Numbered from the stretch's first letter, positions 10,479 through 20,469 are shown. The stretch is DNA of 64,000 nt from Bifidobacterium callitrichidarum (GCF_003129905.1 NZ_QFFM01000002.1:62001-126000), one strand, 5' to 3'. Numbers and translations are program-made. Notes: a model not told the origin generated them from the sequence alone.

Positions 10479-10690
10479 GATTTTCATTTCCTTTTCATCA
10501 ATTTCTTGGAAGACGGGCGAACCCGCCCAACCGGACAGTCTAGCAGCAGTCCTTGGCACTCGCTATTATGGATAGGTTGGAATTGGCTGGAAATCCAGTC
10601 CGCCAGCTATCGAATTCATGTACATTGACGGCCGACCGCATCGCTGAGAAGAGGCGTGCGGATCCGCCGCCCGGCCACGTTGGGAGAACG

Positions 10691-11461
10691 ATGCCAAACG
10701 CATATTCCCGCGCCAGAAGCGCACAAGACGATTCCAATTCCATTCGACTCCAGAAGCTGCTCGCCCAGGCGGGCTTCGGTTCCCGCCGCAAGTGCGAGAT
10801 CATGATCACCGAAGGCCGCGTCGAGGTGGACGGCGAACTGGTCACCGAGCTCGGCACGCGCGTCGACCCGCACAAGCAGCAGGTCCGCGTGGACGGCTCC
10901 CGCGTCCGTATCAATCCGAACCACGTCACGCTGGCGCTGAACAAGCCCAAGAAGGTGCTCTCCGCCATGGAGGACCCGAAGGGCCGCTACACCCTGCGCG
11001 ACATCGTGGGGGACAAGTACGAGCGTATCTTCCACATGGGCCGTCTGGACTATGATTCCGAGGGCCTCATCCTCATGACGAACGACGGCGAGCTCAGCCA
11101 GCACGTCATGCACCCGAAGTACGAGGTCGAGAAGACCTACGTGGCCACGCTGGAGGGCAAGATCTCCGGCACCGTGTGCCGCAGGCTCGTGACCACCGGC
11201 GTACAGCTGGACGACGGCTGGATCAAGCTCGACCACTGCGCCATCATCGACTCCTCTCGCGACGCCACCATCGTCAAGGTGGTGCTGCACTCCGGCAAGA
11301 ACCGTATCGTGCGCCGCATTTTCGGCTCGATCGGCTTCCCGGTCAAGCGCCTGGTCCGCACGCAGATCGGCCCGATCAAGCTCGGTGACCTCAAGCCCGG
11401 CTCCTACCGCGTGCTGTCCCAGACCGAGATCCGTTCGCTGTCCAAGGAGGTTGGCCTGTGA
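10691..11461 (+). CDS. RsuA/RluB-family rRNA pseudouridine synthase
   Basis: The enzyme isomerises a specific uridine in ribosomal RNA. An S4 RNA-binding domain lies at about residues 18-65 ([19 protein letters not shown]). The synthase domain has the catalytic aspartate in [13 protein letters not shown] and the late motif [10 protein letters not shown]. The start [12 protein letters not shown] follows GGGAGA; the longer upstream frame lacks support. At 256 residues it fits RluB-type enzymes. The stop overlaps the next start (GTGA), and rluB-cmk-der is a common actinobacterial order. Confidence 0.92.
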   Translation: MPNAYSRARSAQDDSNSIRLQKLLAQAGFGSRRKCEIMITEGRVEVDGELVTELGTRVDPHKQQVRVDGSRVRINPNHVTLALNKPKKVLSAMEDPKGRYTLRDIVGDKYERIFHMGRLDYDSEGLILMTNDGELSQHVMHPKYEVEKTYVATLEGKISGTVCRRLVTTGVQLDDGWIKLDHCAIIDSSRDATIVKVVLHSGKNRIVRRIFGSIGFPVKRLVRTQIGPIKLGDLKPGSYRVLSQTEIRSLSKEVGL

Positions 11462-13593
11462 TCCGCGTTGCCATCGACGGCCCCGCCGGCGTGGGCAAAT
11501 CGTCCACGTCCAAGGCGCTGGCCAAGTACTTCGGATACGCCTATCTGGACACCGGCGCCATGTACCGCGCCTGCGCATGGTGGTGCCTCAAGCAGGGCAT
11601 CGACCTTGACGCCGAGCAGGTGGACGAGCGCGTGGTGACCGAGGCGGTCGGCGAGTTCTTCACCGGCGGTCATTTCGATATCTCCGTGGATCCGGACGAC
11701 CCGCGCGTCTTCGCCGACGATGAGGACATCTCCGAGGCCATCCGTTCCTCCGAGGTCTCCACCCACGTTTCCAAGGTCTCGAACGTCATCCCCGTGCGCA
11801 ACGTGCTCATCGCCGCGCAGCGCGCGTACATCGCCCACGAGGCTTCGGCCGACTCCTTCTCCGAAGGGCTGGGCGTCGTGGCCGAGGGCCGTGACATCAC
11901 CACCGTGGTGGCCCCGGACGCCGAGGTGCGTGTGCTGCTGACCGCCCGTGAGGAGGTACGTCAGGCCCGCCGCACCGGCCAGGCCGCCAAGGGTGTGGGA
12001 GCCGAGGACGTGGCCGCACGCGACAAGGCCGATTCCAAGGTGACCAACTTCCAGACCGCGGCCGACGGCGTGACCACCATCGACAACTCGGACATGGACT
12101 TCGCGCACACGCTGGACATCCTCATCGGCTTGGTCGAGGACGCCATCGAAAACCAGGAGTACGAGCAGTACGCCGCCAACCTGGAGGGCTACGACTTGGA
12201 TGAGGCGGACGAGGCCTTGGTCTCCGGTCGCGCCTTCGAGGTCGGTGCGCGCCAGGCCGGCCCCAAGCCGGTGGGCGTGCTCGCCGTGGTGGGTCGCCCG
12301 AACGTGGGCAAGTCCTCGCTGGTGAACCGTATCCTGGGCCGTCGTGCCGCTGTGGTGGAGGATACGCCCGGCGTGACGCGCGATCGCGTGAGCTACGATG
12401 CCGAATGGGCCGGCACCGACTTCAAGCTGGTGGACACGGGCGGCTGGGAGGCCGACGTGGAGGGCATCGATTCGGCCATCGCCTCGCAGGCGCAGGTCGC
12501 CGTGCAACTGTCCGACGCCGTGGTGTTCGTGGTGGACGGCCAGGTGGGCATGACCGACACGGACGAGCGCATCGTGAAGATGCTGCGCGCCTCCGGCAAG
12601 CCGGTCACCCTGGCCGTGAACAAGATCGACGATCAGGCCAGCGAATACATGGCCGCCGAGTTCTGGAAGCTCGGTCTGGGCGAGCCGTACCCGGTCTCCG
12701 CCATGCATGGCAGGGGAGTGGGCGATCTGCTCGATGTCGCGCTGGACAAGCTCAAGAAGGCCGAGAAGACCTCTGGATTCCTCACGCCCTCCGGCCTGCG
12801 CCGCGTGGCGCTGGTGGGCCGTCCGAACGTGGGCAAGTCCTCCCTGCTCAACCAGCTGGCGCGCGAGGAGCGTTCCGTGGTCAACGACCTGGCCGGCACC
12901 ACGCGCGACCCGGTCGACGAGGTGATTGACATCGACGGCGAGGACTGGCTGTTCATCGACACGGCCGGCATCAAACGCCGTCAGCACAAGCTCACCGGTG
13001 CTGAGTACTATTCCTCCCTGCGCACCCAGGCCGCCATCGAGCGTTCCGAACTGGCCCTGATCCTGTTCGACGCCTCGCAGCCGATCTCCGATCAGGACCT
13101 GAAGGTGATGTCCACCGCCGTGGACGCCGGTCGTGCGATCGTGCTGGTGTTCAACAAGTGGGACGCCATGGACGAGTTCGACAAGCAGCGTCTCGAGCGT
13201 CTGTGGATCACCGAATTCGATCGCGTGACCTGGGCCCAGCGCGTGAACCTGTCCGCCAAGACCGGCTGGCACACGAACCGTCTGGCCAATGCGATGCGTT
13301 CCGCCTTGGAATCCTGGGACCAGCGCATCCCCACCGGCAAGCTCAACGCCTTCCTCGGCAAGATTCAGGCCGCCCACCCGCATCCGCTGCGTGGTGGCAA
13401 GCAGCCGCGTATCCTGTTCGCCACGCAGGCGTCCACGCGCCCGCCGCGCTTCGTGATCTTCGCGACCGGCTTCCTGGAGCACGGCTACCGCCGCTACATC
13501 GAGCGCTCCCTGCGCGAGGAGTTCGGCTTCGAAGGTACGCCGATTCAGATTTCGGTGAATATTCGCGAGAAGAAGCAGAACAAGAAGAAGTGA
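11458..13593 (+). CDS. Fused cytidylate kinase - GTPase Der
   Basis: One 711-residue protein combines CMP/dCMP kinase (about residues 1-230; P-loop [33 protein letters not shown]) with the ribosome-assembly GTPase Der (about 270-711). Der has two GTPase domains, each with GRPNVGKSS (near residues 279 and 454), DT(G/A)G switch motifs and NKxD motifs (NKID, NKWD), followed by a KH-like domain. Such fusions are known in bifidobacteria and some other actinobacteria. The GTG start overlaps the preceding stop by four bases. A very strong hairpin follows. Confidence 0.95.
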   Translation: MIRVAIDGPAGVGKSSTSKALAKYFGYAYLDTGAMYRACAWWCLKQGIDLDAEQVDERVVTEAVGEFFTGGHFDISVDPDDPRVFADDEDISEAIRSSEVSTHVSKVSNVIPVRNVLIAAQRAYIAHEASADSFSEGLGVVAEGRDITTVVAPDAEVRVLLTAREEVRQARRTGQAAKGVGAEDVAARDKADSKVTNFQTAADGVTTIDNSDMDFAHTLDILIGLVEDAIENQEYEQYAANLEGYDLDEADEALVSGRAFEVGARQAGPKPVGVLAVVGRPNVGKSSLVNRILGRRAAVVEDTPGVTRDRVSYDAEWAGTDFKLVDTGGWEADVEGIDSAIASQAQVAVQLSDAVVFVVDGQVGMTDTDERIVKMLRASGKPVTLAVNKIDDQASEYMAAEFWKLGLGEPYPVSAMHGRGVGDLLDVALDKLKKAEKTSGFLTPSGLRRVALVGRPNVGKSSLLNQLAREERSVVNDLAGTTRDPVDEVIDIDGEDWLFIDTAGIKRRQHKLTGAEYYSSLRTQAAIERSELALILFDASQPISDQDLKVMSTAVDAGRAIVLVFNKWDAMDEFDKQRLERLWITEFDRVTWAQRVNLSAKTGWHTNRLANAMRSALESWDQRIPTGKLNAFLGKIQAAHPHPLRGGKQPRILFATQASTRPPRFVIFATGFLEHGYRRYIERSLREEFGFEGTPIQISVNIREKKQNKKK

Positions 13594-13627
13594 TGTTTCT
13601 TGCGCGGTGGCGCTAGCGGCTTTTGAT

Positions 13628-13678
13628 GACAATGGGCCTTGCATGATGCTGTACGGACATCATGCAAGGCCCATTGTC
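13628..13678 (+). terminator. 21-bp perfect stem terminator after cmk-der
   Basis: Bases 13628-13648 are exactly the reverse complement of 13658-13678, with a nine-base loop. It lies 35 bases after the cmk-der stop. There is no long T-run, so it may work with Rho or in both directions. Confidence 0.75.
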
Positions 13679-13689
13679 GTTCGCTTTGA

Positions 13690-13880
13690 AACAGCCCCTC
13701 CTGACTCCTTGTCAGGACATTGCCGTGAATCAAACAGCAGGGCTGTTCGTAGGCAATGTGCGAGACGACAGCCGGGCCAACAAATTGCGAACGATGTTCG
13801 TCCGCAATTGCGGTTGAGCTGTCGACGAAGCCGGCTAAGGGGAGTCGGCGGAATCTACGTCGATTCTGTTGAGCAGGGCC
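13690..13880. repeat. Degenerate copy of the 224-bp MITE-like repeat
   Basis: The core is clearly related to 35700-35860: both contain TTGTCAGGACATTGCCGTGA, then CAAACAGC, GGCTGTTCGTAGGC or its variant, ATGTGCGAGACGACAG, a short stem around GTTCGTCC, and GACGAAGCCG. The terminal repeats of this copy are eroded (only TTCTGTTGAGCAGGGCC remains on the right). It encodes no protein and is probably an old insertion. Confidence 0.65.
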
Positions 13881-13941
13881 TCCATGACATTCCATAGCAT
13901 GGCTGTTATGACCACGGCGCGAAGCATAGCGTTGTCTGCCG

Positions 13942-14418
13942 CTACTTCAGGAATTCCGCGCTGTCGAAATACCCTGCGATGTCATTGGAGTCGATGATGA
14001 GCCGCGGCTCGATGGCCAGCGTGTGGTGCTCATCCTCGGTGCCGCAATAGACGAAGTCGTGCTCGAGAAGCCGTCGGTCGAAGAACATACGTACGTCGCC
14101 CAGGAACAGCGGCCCGACCGTGCCGACGTCGTAACCGGTGCGTTCCTTGACCACTTCAGGCGAGGCCAGGTGGATCTGGTGCAATCCTAGAGCGCGTCCG
14201 AGTGGTCGCCATTTCAGGTGTCCAGCAGCAGATGCGACGACGGCGAACACGCCTTCCTTGGCTTCGACGATATACGTGGCCGCAGCCTTGGTCACATCGA
14301 ACACCTTCGCGCCGGATTCCAAATCGACGATCGCCGTCTCATGCTCGATGATTCGCGCTTGGTCGGCATGTTCGTCGGCGAACTTTCTGATCTGCTCGTA
14401 ATTGGCCATGCCTGCCAT
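13942..14418 (-). CDS. YbaK/EbsC-family (prolyl-tRNA deacylase-like) protein
   Basis: The family hydrolyses mischarged aminoacyl-tRNA in trans. The 158-residue product shows the fold's markers: an N-terminal ARIIEHET region, TYIVEAKEGVFAVVASAAGHLKWRPLGRALG, the glycine-containing GYDVGTVGPLF loop, and a late FVYCGTEDEHHTLAI strand. The lysine normally placed at the end of the first VVVVASAxxK strand is not obvious, so activity is uncertain. The start is unclear: MAGMANYEQ (14418) or MANYEQ (14409); the frame continues upstream without family features. It faces a methyltransferase gene across an unusual repeat array. Confidence 0.7.
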   Translation of the reverse strand: MAGMANYEQIRKFADEHADQARIIEHETAIVDLESGAKVFDVTKAAATYIVEAKEGVFAVVASAAGHLKWRPLGRALGLHQIHLASPEVVKERTGYDVGTVGPLFLGDVRMFFDRRLLEHDFVYCGTEDEHHTLAIEPRLIIDSNDIAGYFDSAEFLK

Positions 14419-14500
14419 ATTTCCGCGACGACATGACATCGATGGCAGCGGATCAGCGATGTCTTGCTTCCTTGTTCCCCTTGTCGTTCGATGTCTTCCC

Positions 14501-14666
14501 TGTTCTGGGCATATACCCACCATGAAGACACCCATGACCTCGTGTTCTGTGCATATATGTATCACGAAGACCCCGTTTTACCGGTTTTCGTGGTGGGTAT
14601 ATGCACAGGAACCTGCTTATGACACGGACATGCACAGAATAACTGGTGCGTATATGCACAGAACAC
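14501..14666. repeat. Five-copy array of a TGTTCTGTGCATATAC motif
   Basis: Two copies lie in one orientation (14501-14530 and 14543-14570) and three in the other (14585-14612, 14621-14641, 14645-14666). The shared core is GTTCTGTGCATATAC, extended in three copies by CCACCACGAA or a variant. The second and third copies face each other around a 14-base spacer and form a large palindrome. The array fills the divergent promoter region between the deacylase and the methyltransferase. It has no CRISPR-like regular spacers. Confidence 0.65.
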
Positions 14667-14726
14667 CCAACGCCGGTCGACTTGTTGCCACCCATGTGCT
14701 TGCATGCAAGTCCTACACTGGGCAGC

Positions 14727-15476
14727 ATGGAGCAGACGAAATTCCATGGCAAGGCTCAGGCCTATGAAGCGGCACGTCCGGGCTATCCAGCTGCGGTGAT
14801 CCGGTACATTGGCGGTCTCATCGGCGGTTGCTTCAGCGGTCCTTCGGACGCGGTGACGATTGCGGACGTTGGCGCAGGCACCGGCAAATTCACGGTCCCT
14901 TTGGCAGGTCTTGGACTGCCGGTGTATGCCGTGGAGCCGGATGCCGACATGCGCGGCGTGCTGACAGGAAACGTGCGCAACCTGCCGAATGTGACGGTCT
15001 GCGATGGTTCGGCGGAGGCGACCTCGTTGCCTTCGGATTGTGTGGACGTGATTACCGTAGCGCAGGCGCTGCACTGGTTCTCGCCGGTGACATTTCCTCT
15101 TGAATGCCGGCACATCGCGCGAGGCGGCCGCTATCTGCTGATTTCCCTGTACAACGTCACGTCCTTTGATTCGGCAATGCGCCCGGGCGACGAATGCGGC
15201 GAACGCCTTGCCGGCAGCATCAAACATTTCGACGATACAAAGGCCGAGTTCTTCCAAAACCCCACGGTACGTTCGTTCCCGAATCCGATTCGCTACACGC
15301 GCGATTCCTGGCACACCTACATGGACTCCCACTCGCACAGCCCATTGCCTGGAGACACCGACTATGCCGATTATCATATGTGGGTTGACGAGATTTTCGA
15401 CGCCCGCGCCATCGACGGCATACTGACCGACGACACCACATGCATGGTCGCCAACGAGCTCGTTCGGTTCAAGTGA
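14727..15476 (+). CDS. Class I SAM-dependent methyltransferase
   Basis: A cytosolic SAM-dependent methyltransferase of the UbiE/small-molecule type, 249 residues. The N-terminus KFHGKAQAYEAARPGYP is typical of the group. Motif I is VTIADVGAGTGKFTVPL, the motif II acidic residue is in VYAVEPD, and the post-motif region is VDVITVAQALHWF. The ATG gives a start matching family members; the region before it is the repeat array. The substrate is unknown. Confidence 0.85.
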   Translation: MEQTKFHGKAQAYEAARPGYPAAVIRYIGGLIGGCFSGPSDAVTIADVGAGTGKFTVPLAGLGLPVYAVEPDADMRGVLTGNVRNLPNVTVCDGSAEATSLPSDCVDVITVAQALHWFSPVTFPLECRHIARGGRYLLISLYNVTSFDSAMRPGDECGERLAGSIKHFDDTKAEFFQNPTVRSFPNPIRYTRDSWHTYMDSHSHSPLPGDTDYADYHMWVDEIFDARAIDGILTDDTTCMVANELVRFK

Positions 15477-15600
15477 GCCTTACGGGTTCGCGCAGGCTGG
15501 TGATGACTAATTATTATTTGCTTCGTGTCCGAACAGGCAAAGAGACCGAGGTGATTCCGTCATTGTGTTCAATCATGTCTGAAACGATGTTGCTGTGAAA

Positions 15601-15673
15601 CGGAAAAGCCCGGAATCGTTGAGATTCCAGGCTTTCTGGTCGGCTCAGCGGGATTTGAACCCGCGACCCCTTG
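15601..15673 (-). repeat. tRNA-Pro 3' end duplicate plus terminator (attachment site)
   Basis: This 73-bp stretch matches 25861-25933 nearly perfectly. It contains the T-arm and acceptor 3' side of tRNA-Pro and the terminator hairpin (AAAGCCYGGAATC pairing with GATTCCRGGCTTT). Identity stops at CCCCTTG, in the anticodon stem. It is what remains when an element integrates at the 3' end of a tRNA gene and displaces the original end. Confidence 0.75.
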
Positions 15674-15843
15674 CTGGTTTGAAGGGTTGATTCGTTGATT
15701 TCTGCAAGCTTCGTCAGTTGTGTTTTCGTTGCAATGAAGCCGTTCTGGTGACGCTCACGAGATTCGTTAATTGCCGTCGATTTCGCTGTTCTCCGCGGCC
15801 ATTGTGTCCCGGTTGTGTCCACAACGGCACCAGTGTTCCCCAG

Positions 15844-16602
15844 TCAAATGAGACGGAACGACTGAGGAGCACTGGAACCGGCGACGAGGCATTCATTCGG
15901 ACCGCTCATGCGAAACGCAGCCGGTGCGAGGCCCTTCATCGCTGCCCGGTTCGCTCTACGTGTAGCGGGGACGCCGAACATCGATTCGAGACGTTCGTCG
16001 GTAAGTCCTTCGTCAAGTGGTCCGGTGAACGTGATGGTTCCCGGTGTCGTGTTGCCGTCAAGTGTGGCGTAGATGCGCGGATGCGTGTCGAGGTATGTCA
16101 TGCACTCGTGTTCCATCATTCGGCCCATCATCGCGATATGGTCGAATCCGGCGGGGATGTCCTCCACCCGATGCGTGACGAGTAGCATCGTGCGCTCGTC
16201 CCCTCGCGAGGCCAGCGCCGACAGTTCTCGCAACACCGTTTCACGGCCACCCAGATCAAGGCCGGTGGTCGGTTCATCGAAGATCAGGAGATCCGCCGGC
16301 GAGACGAGCGCGCGGGAGATCATCACCCTCGTGCGCTCGCCTTCGGACAGGTTGCGCCACTGTTTGCCGGCCAGATATGCGACGCCGAACCAGCGCATCA
16401 TCGCATACGCTTTCCCGTACGCCTTGTCGGCAGAATCCTCCGATCCCCGTGAAATCCCCGAGGCGACGACCGTGAGCGGATTCATCTCCGGTCCGACACT
16501 GCGACCGAACGCCGCCGAGACGGTGGCCACACGGGCGCGACGGCGTTCCGGGTCCAAGCCTGCGACGGTTCCCGCGCCCACGGCCGTCCTTCGCGCATTC
16601 GC
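15844..16602 (-). pseudogene. ABC ATPase, 5'-truncated remnant
   Basis: About 245 residues of an ABC ATPase of the YlmA/ModF type remain. The signature LSEGERTRVMISRAL, Walker B LLIFDEPTTGLD and the H-loop LLVTHRVEDIP are present, but the Walker A P-loop is missing: the frame enters at LDPERRRARVATVSAAFGR, which is normally well inside the domain. Upstream DNA is the middle of an MFS gene in the same direction, so a deletion has fused the two. It is unlikely to be functional. Confidence 0.75.
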
Positions 16603-16617
16603 CCGTGAACGCCACAG

Positions 16618-17187
16618 CTACAGCAGCGTGACGATTCCGGCGGGAATGGCCCAGATGCCGAGCGTGCCCCGCCACCCGATTGCATCGGACAGGGGTAATG
16701 TCACGGCCGAGGCGAACGCGGCCATGCCGGTCATGTATGCGGAGTACATGCCGGTGGCAAGTGATGCGTGACCGGGGTAATCGCGTTTGACTATGGCCGG
16801 CACCAGAACGTTGCCCACCGCGATCGAGCAACCGATGACGAACGTGCCGTCCCACAGTCCGATGGTGCCGCATGCCGAACGGATCACAATGCCGAGCGTC
16901 AGGAACACCATCGCGGCCAGCACGGTGCGTTCGATGCCGATGCGTCCGGCGGCCCGGTGCGCCATCGGGGAGACGGCGGCGAACGCGAGGATAGGCAACG
17001 AGCCGAGCAGACCCTACATCGTCGCGTTGAGATGTTCGGACGCCCCTATCCGTGGCAGCAGCGGGCCGACGGATGTGAGCGGGGCTCGCAGATTCAGCGC
17101 GACGACGAAGACCAGCGCGGTCAGTATCGATGCGGCGAATCGCGATGCCGACAAGGGGATGGGATGACGTTCTGTTATCTGTTCCAT
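16618..17187 (-). pseudogene. MFS transporter (CynX/NimT-like), truncated with stop codon
   Basis: Reading from the ATG at 17187 gives MEQITERHPIPL, a membrane helix (ASILTALVFVVALNLRAPL), TSVGPLLPRIG, then an in-frame TAG at 17016-17018, after which the same frame continues with GLLGSLPILAFAAVSPMAHR. The order matches the N-terminal half of cyanate/nitroimidazole-type MFS permeases. The frame ends after about 190 codons, where an ABC ATPase fragment begins, so the C-terminal six helices are deleted. Confidence 0.75.
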
Positions 17188-17254
17188 GATGATCGACTAG
17201 ATGATTAAAGAGTATCCGTGTGATGATGCCGTTGATTCGTATAGGGGGTGTTCG

Positions 17255-17800
17255 TTATCGTCCGTCGGGGATCCGAGTGGCGATGGCGTTGAGGTTTTCG
17301 ACGACCGCCGCGATGATCTCGTCGTCGCTTTGTCCGCCTTCCAGCTTGAGCAGGCCAAGCGAGTGGAGGGCCCCGGCGATGGAGAAGACGGCGGCGATGC
17401 GCTCGCGCTCGTTCGCCGCTCGGGCGGAGTAACGATCGACGAGCGTCGATTCGATTTTGCGGAACATGGCTTCGGGGCGGCCGGCGAACAGGACGCGCAG
17501 ATCGTCGATCTGGCTGTCGATGGCCGGCCTCCAGCCATTGAGGAATGCGGGCGGATCGGACAGGATCTTGTCCTTGTCGGGGTAATGCTCCAGCATCGCG
17601 TCGATGGTCTCGTCCTCAAGCTTGTCGTTGAGATCGTATACGTCGAGGTAATGCTTGTAGAACGTGCTCGGGTTGACGAGCGCAAGGTCGCAGATGTCCT
17701 TGACCTTGACCTTCGAGACCGGAATTCCTGATGCCCGTAGGCGCAGGAACGCCTCGCGGATTGCCTTGCGGGTTTTGACGATGCGCAGATCGGTCACCAT
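17255..17800 (-). CDS. TetR-family transcriptional regulator
   Basis: The 181-residue protein has a TetR-type N-terminal DNA-binding domain (TRKAIREAFLRLRASG, then VKVKDICDLALVNPSTFYKHYLDVYDL) and an alpha-helical ligand domain. It is divergent from an exporter gene at 17986. A perfect 11-bp inverted repeat lies between them, which suggests that it represses the exporter operon and itself. The start MVTDLRIVKTRKAI is preceded by AAAGGAG. The ligand is unknown. Confidence 0.9.
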   Translation of the reverse strand: MVTDLRIVKTRKAIREAFLRLRASGIPVSKVKVKDICDLALVNPSTFYKHYLDVYDLNDKLEDETIDAMLEHYPDKDKILSDPPAFLNGWRPAIDSQIDDLRVLFAGRPEAMFRKIESTLVDRYSARAANERERIAAVFSIAGALHSLGLLKLEGGQSDDEIIAAVVENLNAIATRIPDGR

Positions 17801-17857
17801 GCTCCTTTCGTTCTGCCGGTAGCGTCATTCCCGCTCCGTCCCATAAGCCGTGGGTTG

Positions 17858-17883
17858 TTCGACGATTCAGGCGAATCGTCGAA
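17858..17883. promoter_or_regulatory. Putative TetR operator
   Basis: TTCGACGATTC and its exact reverse complement GAATCGTCGAA are separated by AGGC. The site lies in the 185-bp divergent region, 58 bases from the regulator start and about 103 bases from the exporter start. Size and symmetry fit a TetR dimer site; assignment to this regulator is inferred from position. Confidence 0.65.
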
Positions 17884-17985
17884 TAAGCGAGAAATGTCGC
17901 ATATCGGTGGTTGTCATCCGTTGCGTTTCGATAATAATTGATGCTCGTTGAATAATCAATAACTATTGTTTATCGGAGTGTTATT

Positions 17986-19398
17986 GTGAAACTTGGCATC
18001 AACAGAAAACAATGGATCATGGTCATCGTGCTGCTCATGGGCACATTGCTGGCCGTGCTCAACATGTCGGTGGTCACGCCGGCGTTGCCGTCCATCATGA
18101 AGGACCTCGGGGTGGACTCCACCACCGTGCAGTGGCTGTCCAGCGGCTATTCGCTGGTCGAGGCGATGGTCATCCCGCTCGCCGCGTTCCTCATGGGACG
18201 CTTCTCCACCCGCAGGCTGTTCATCGGCTGCATCTCATTGTTCGCGGCCGGCAGTCTCGTCGCCGCATTCGCGTCGACCTTCCCCCTGCTCATGGTCGGC
18301 CGGGTGCTGCAGGCCCTGTGCACCGGCGCGATCATGCCGATGGTCACCGCGGTGATCCTGCTCGTGTTCCCCAAGGAAAGCCGCGGTACGGCAATGGGCA
18401 TCACAGGACTCGTCGTCGGTTTCGCCCCGGCGCTCGGCCCGTCCGTCTCCGGCGTGATCATCGACTCGTTCGGCTGGCGCACGCTGTTCGTCATCATGGC
18501 GGCAGTCTCGCTGATCGTCATCGCGTTGGCCGCCGTCTACCTGCGTAACTTCGACGGCTTCCAACCGGGTGCGTTCGACCTTGTCTCCGTGCTGCTCTCC
18601 TCGGTCGGTCTGGCATGCCTGTTGTACGGGCTGTCCACGTTCACGTCCGCCGGCAACATGATGCTCACCGTCTCGCTAATCGTCGTCGGCGTGCTGCTCG
18701 TGGCCGTGTTCGTGCGCCGACAGCTCAAGGCGAAGGAACCGATGCTGCGCGTCGGAATCCTCGCCAACCGCACCTACGCGCATTCGGTGATCATCGTGGC
18801 ATGCATGCAGGCGGCCCTCATGGGTTGCAACGTCATGGTGCCGATGTTCATCCAGACCGTGCTCGGCGCATCCGCCACCGCCAGCGGGCTCACCATGCTT
18901 CCCGGCGCCCTCATCGGCGCATGCTGCGGCATCGTCTCAGGCCGCATGTTCGACAAATACGGCATCCGCAAGGTCGCCCTGCCCGGCCTGACGATCATGA
19001 CCATCGGCGGCGTGCTCATGGCTCTGCTCGGCGCGGACGCCTCGGTCATCCTCACGGCATGCGCCTACACCGTGCTCTACGCGGGACTCATGTTCGCCAT
19101 GACCCCGGTGAACACCTGGGGCATCAACGCGCTCGACAACGAAAACATCGGACACGCGCAAAGCGTGACCAACACCGTCGGACAGATCGCCTCCTCGATG
19201 GGCACAGCCCTCATCGTATCCATCTCCGCGCTGTCCACCACCCTCGCGCCCACCGCCACCGGACACGCGCAATCCATACTCGGCTCGACGCTGGCATTCG
19301 CCGCCATCGCGGTCATCCTCGCGGCCGCCCTCGTCACGGCGCTTCTGGCGACTCGAACGCACCGAGGCACGACGAAACGGACCCTCGCCGGACAGTGA
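17986..19398 (+). CDS. MFS multidrug-type exporter (DHA2/EmrB family)
   Basis: The 470-residue protein has the topology of 14-helix drug:proton antiporters. Motif C-like LVVGFAPALGPSVSGVIID, motif A-like GRFSTRRLF and the N-terminal NMSVVTPALPSI are present. The GTG start is preceded by TCGGAG. It heads an operon with the AttH-like gene 54 bases downstream, under the divergent TetR regulator. The role is probably export of an amphipathic or lipid-like compound; the substrate is unknown. Confidence 0.9.
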   Translation: MKLGINRKQWIMVIVLLMGTLLAVLNMSVVTPALPSIMKDLGVDSTTVQWLSSGYSLVEAMVIPLAAFLMGRFSTRRLFIGCISLFAAGSLVAAFASTFPLLMVGRVLQALCTGAIMPMVTAVILLVFPKESRGTAMGITGLVVGFAPALGPSVSGVIIDSFGWRTLFVIMAAVSLIVIALAAVYLRNFDGFQPGAFDLVSVLLSSVGLACLLYGLSTFTSAGNMMLTVSLIVVGVLLVAVFVRRQLKAKEPMLRVGILANRTYAHSVIIVACMQAALMGCNVMVPMFIQTVLGASATASGLTMLPGALIGACCGIVSGRMFDKYGIRKVALPGLTIMTIGGVLMALLGADASVILTACAYTVLYAGLMFAMTPVNTWGINALDNENIGHAQSVTNTVGQIASSMGTALIVSISALSTTLAPTATGHAQSILGSTLAFAAIAVILAAALVTALLATRTHRGTTKRTLAGQ

Positions 19399-19452
19399 CC
19401 GAAACGACAACGCATCAACAGACAACACGGAACCAAAACGAAACGAGACAAA

Positions 19453-20469
19453 ATGAACACCACGAACAACTCGCTGACCCACAACATCCGCACCTTCCAC
19501 CACGGCACCGAACCGCTGGTGGACCCCATCCGGGACACCTTCATCCGCACCGACAAAGCCGGCAACTCATGGTTCTGGGTCGGCCATTTCGAGGCGGACG
19601 GACACACCCTCGACTTCATGTACCACGTCAGCGTCCTGCAGCTCTCCAAATACCTGCCGGTACGCATGATCAACAGCGTGCTGTCCATCACCGACGAGAC
19701 CGGGCACGTCTACCGCCACGAGGACCGCTTTTACAAGGTCAGACGAGGACAGGTCGCAGGCCAGGGACTGCACATCCACACCGACAAGGACGTCATCGAA
19801 GGCGACCTCGACAACATGCGCATCGCATCGGCCATGCCGGACGGATCCATCTACCTCAACCTGCACGGCACCGGATACCCACTCTACAGTCTCGGTACCG
19901 GCTACTTCCAGATCGCCGGAGTGGCCAACTACCAATACTCGTTTCCGCACATGGCCGCCAAAGGCGTCATCACTCTCGACGGCCAGCGCCACGAGGTGGA
20001 GGGAATGGTATGGATGGACCGTCAGTTCGCCGGCATGCCCAAAGGCAGAAGCCTCAAGGACGGCTACAACTGCAAATGGCTGTGGATGAACCTCTGCTTC
20101 GACAACGATCCCGACGTGATCAGCCTATGGGGTGTAACCGAACTGGCCACCGGCAGCGAACATTGCTGGGCCAGCGTCCTGCACGAGGACGGCACCCAAT
20201 CTTCCGCCGGCGTGGATCCGATGGTCGGCGACTCCTTCAACGTGTGGGAAAGTCCTGTGACCGGCATGAAATACCCGACCGGATGGACTATCTCCATCCC
20301 CGAATGGGAAGCGAAACTCACCGTCACATCCATCATGGACGAACAGGAAATCGCTTCGCCGAACCCCTCAGGACGCAAATACGAAGGCGCAAGCCAAGTG
20401 GCCGGCACCTACCGTGGACACTCGGTGACGGGCCACTGCTGCCTCGAACTCGTCGGAGGATGGAACTGA
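19453..20469 (+). CDS. AttH/CrtC-type lipocalin-like hydratase family protein
   Basis: The 338-residue protein fits the double-lipocalin AttH/CrtC family, which includes carotenoid 1,2-hydratase and kievitone hydratase. Visible markers are NSWFWVGHFEADGHTLDFMYHV, GYFQIAGVANYQYSFPHMAAKG (residues 151-170) and the hallmark VEGMVWMDRQF (182-192). No signal peptide is seen. It lies 54 bases after the MFS gene and probably shares its message. A lipid, terpenoid or polyketide substrate that is also exported by the MFS would fit (inference). Confidence 0.75.
   Translation: MNTTNNSLTHNIRTFHHGTEPLVDPIRDTFIRTDKAGNSWFWVGHFEADGHTLDFMYHVSVLQLSKYLPVRMINSVLSITDETGHVYRHEDRFYKVRRGQVAGQGLHIHTDKDVIEGDLDNMRIASAMPDGSIYLNLHGTGYPLYSLGTGYFQIAGVANYQYSFPHMAAKGVITLDGQRHEVEGMVWMDRQFAGMPKGRSLKDGYNCKWLWMNLCFDNDPDVISLWGVTELATGSEHCWASVLHEDGTQSSAGVDPMVGDSFNVWESPVTGMKYPTGWTISIPEWEAKLTVTSIMDEQEIASPNPSGRKYEGASQVAGTYRGHSVTGHCCLELVGGWN

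Noticed and set aside
14501..14666. CRISPR array
   Set aside because: The repeats occur in both orientations, vary in sequence and have no uniform spacers; no cas genes are near.
15718..16185. Possible small Cys-rich protein
   Set aside because: The frame runs through the tRNA-flanking repeat region and antisense of the ABC remnant; no ribosome site or conserved pattern.
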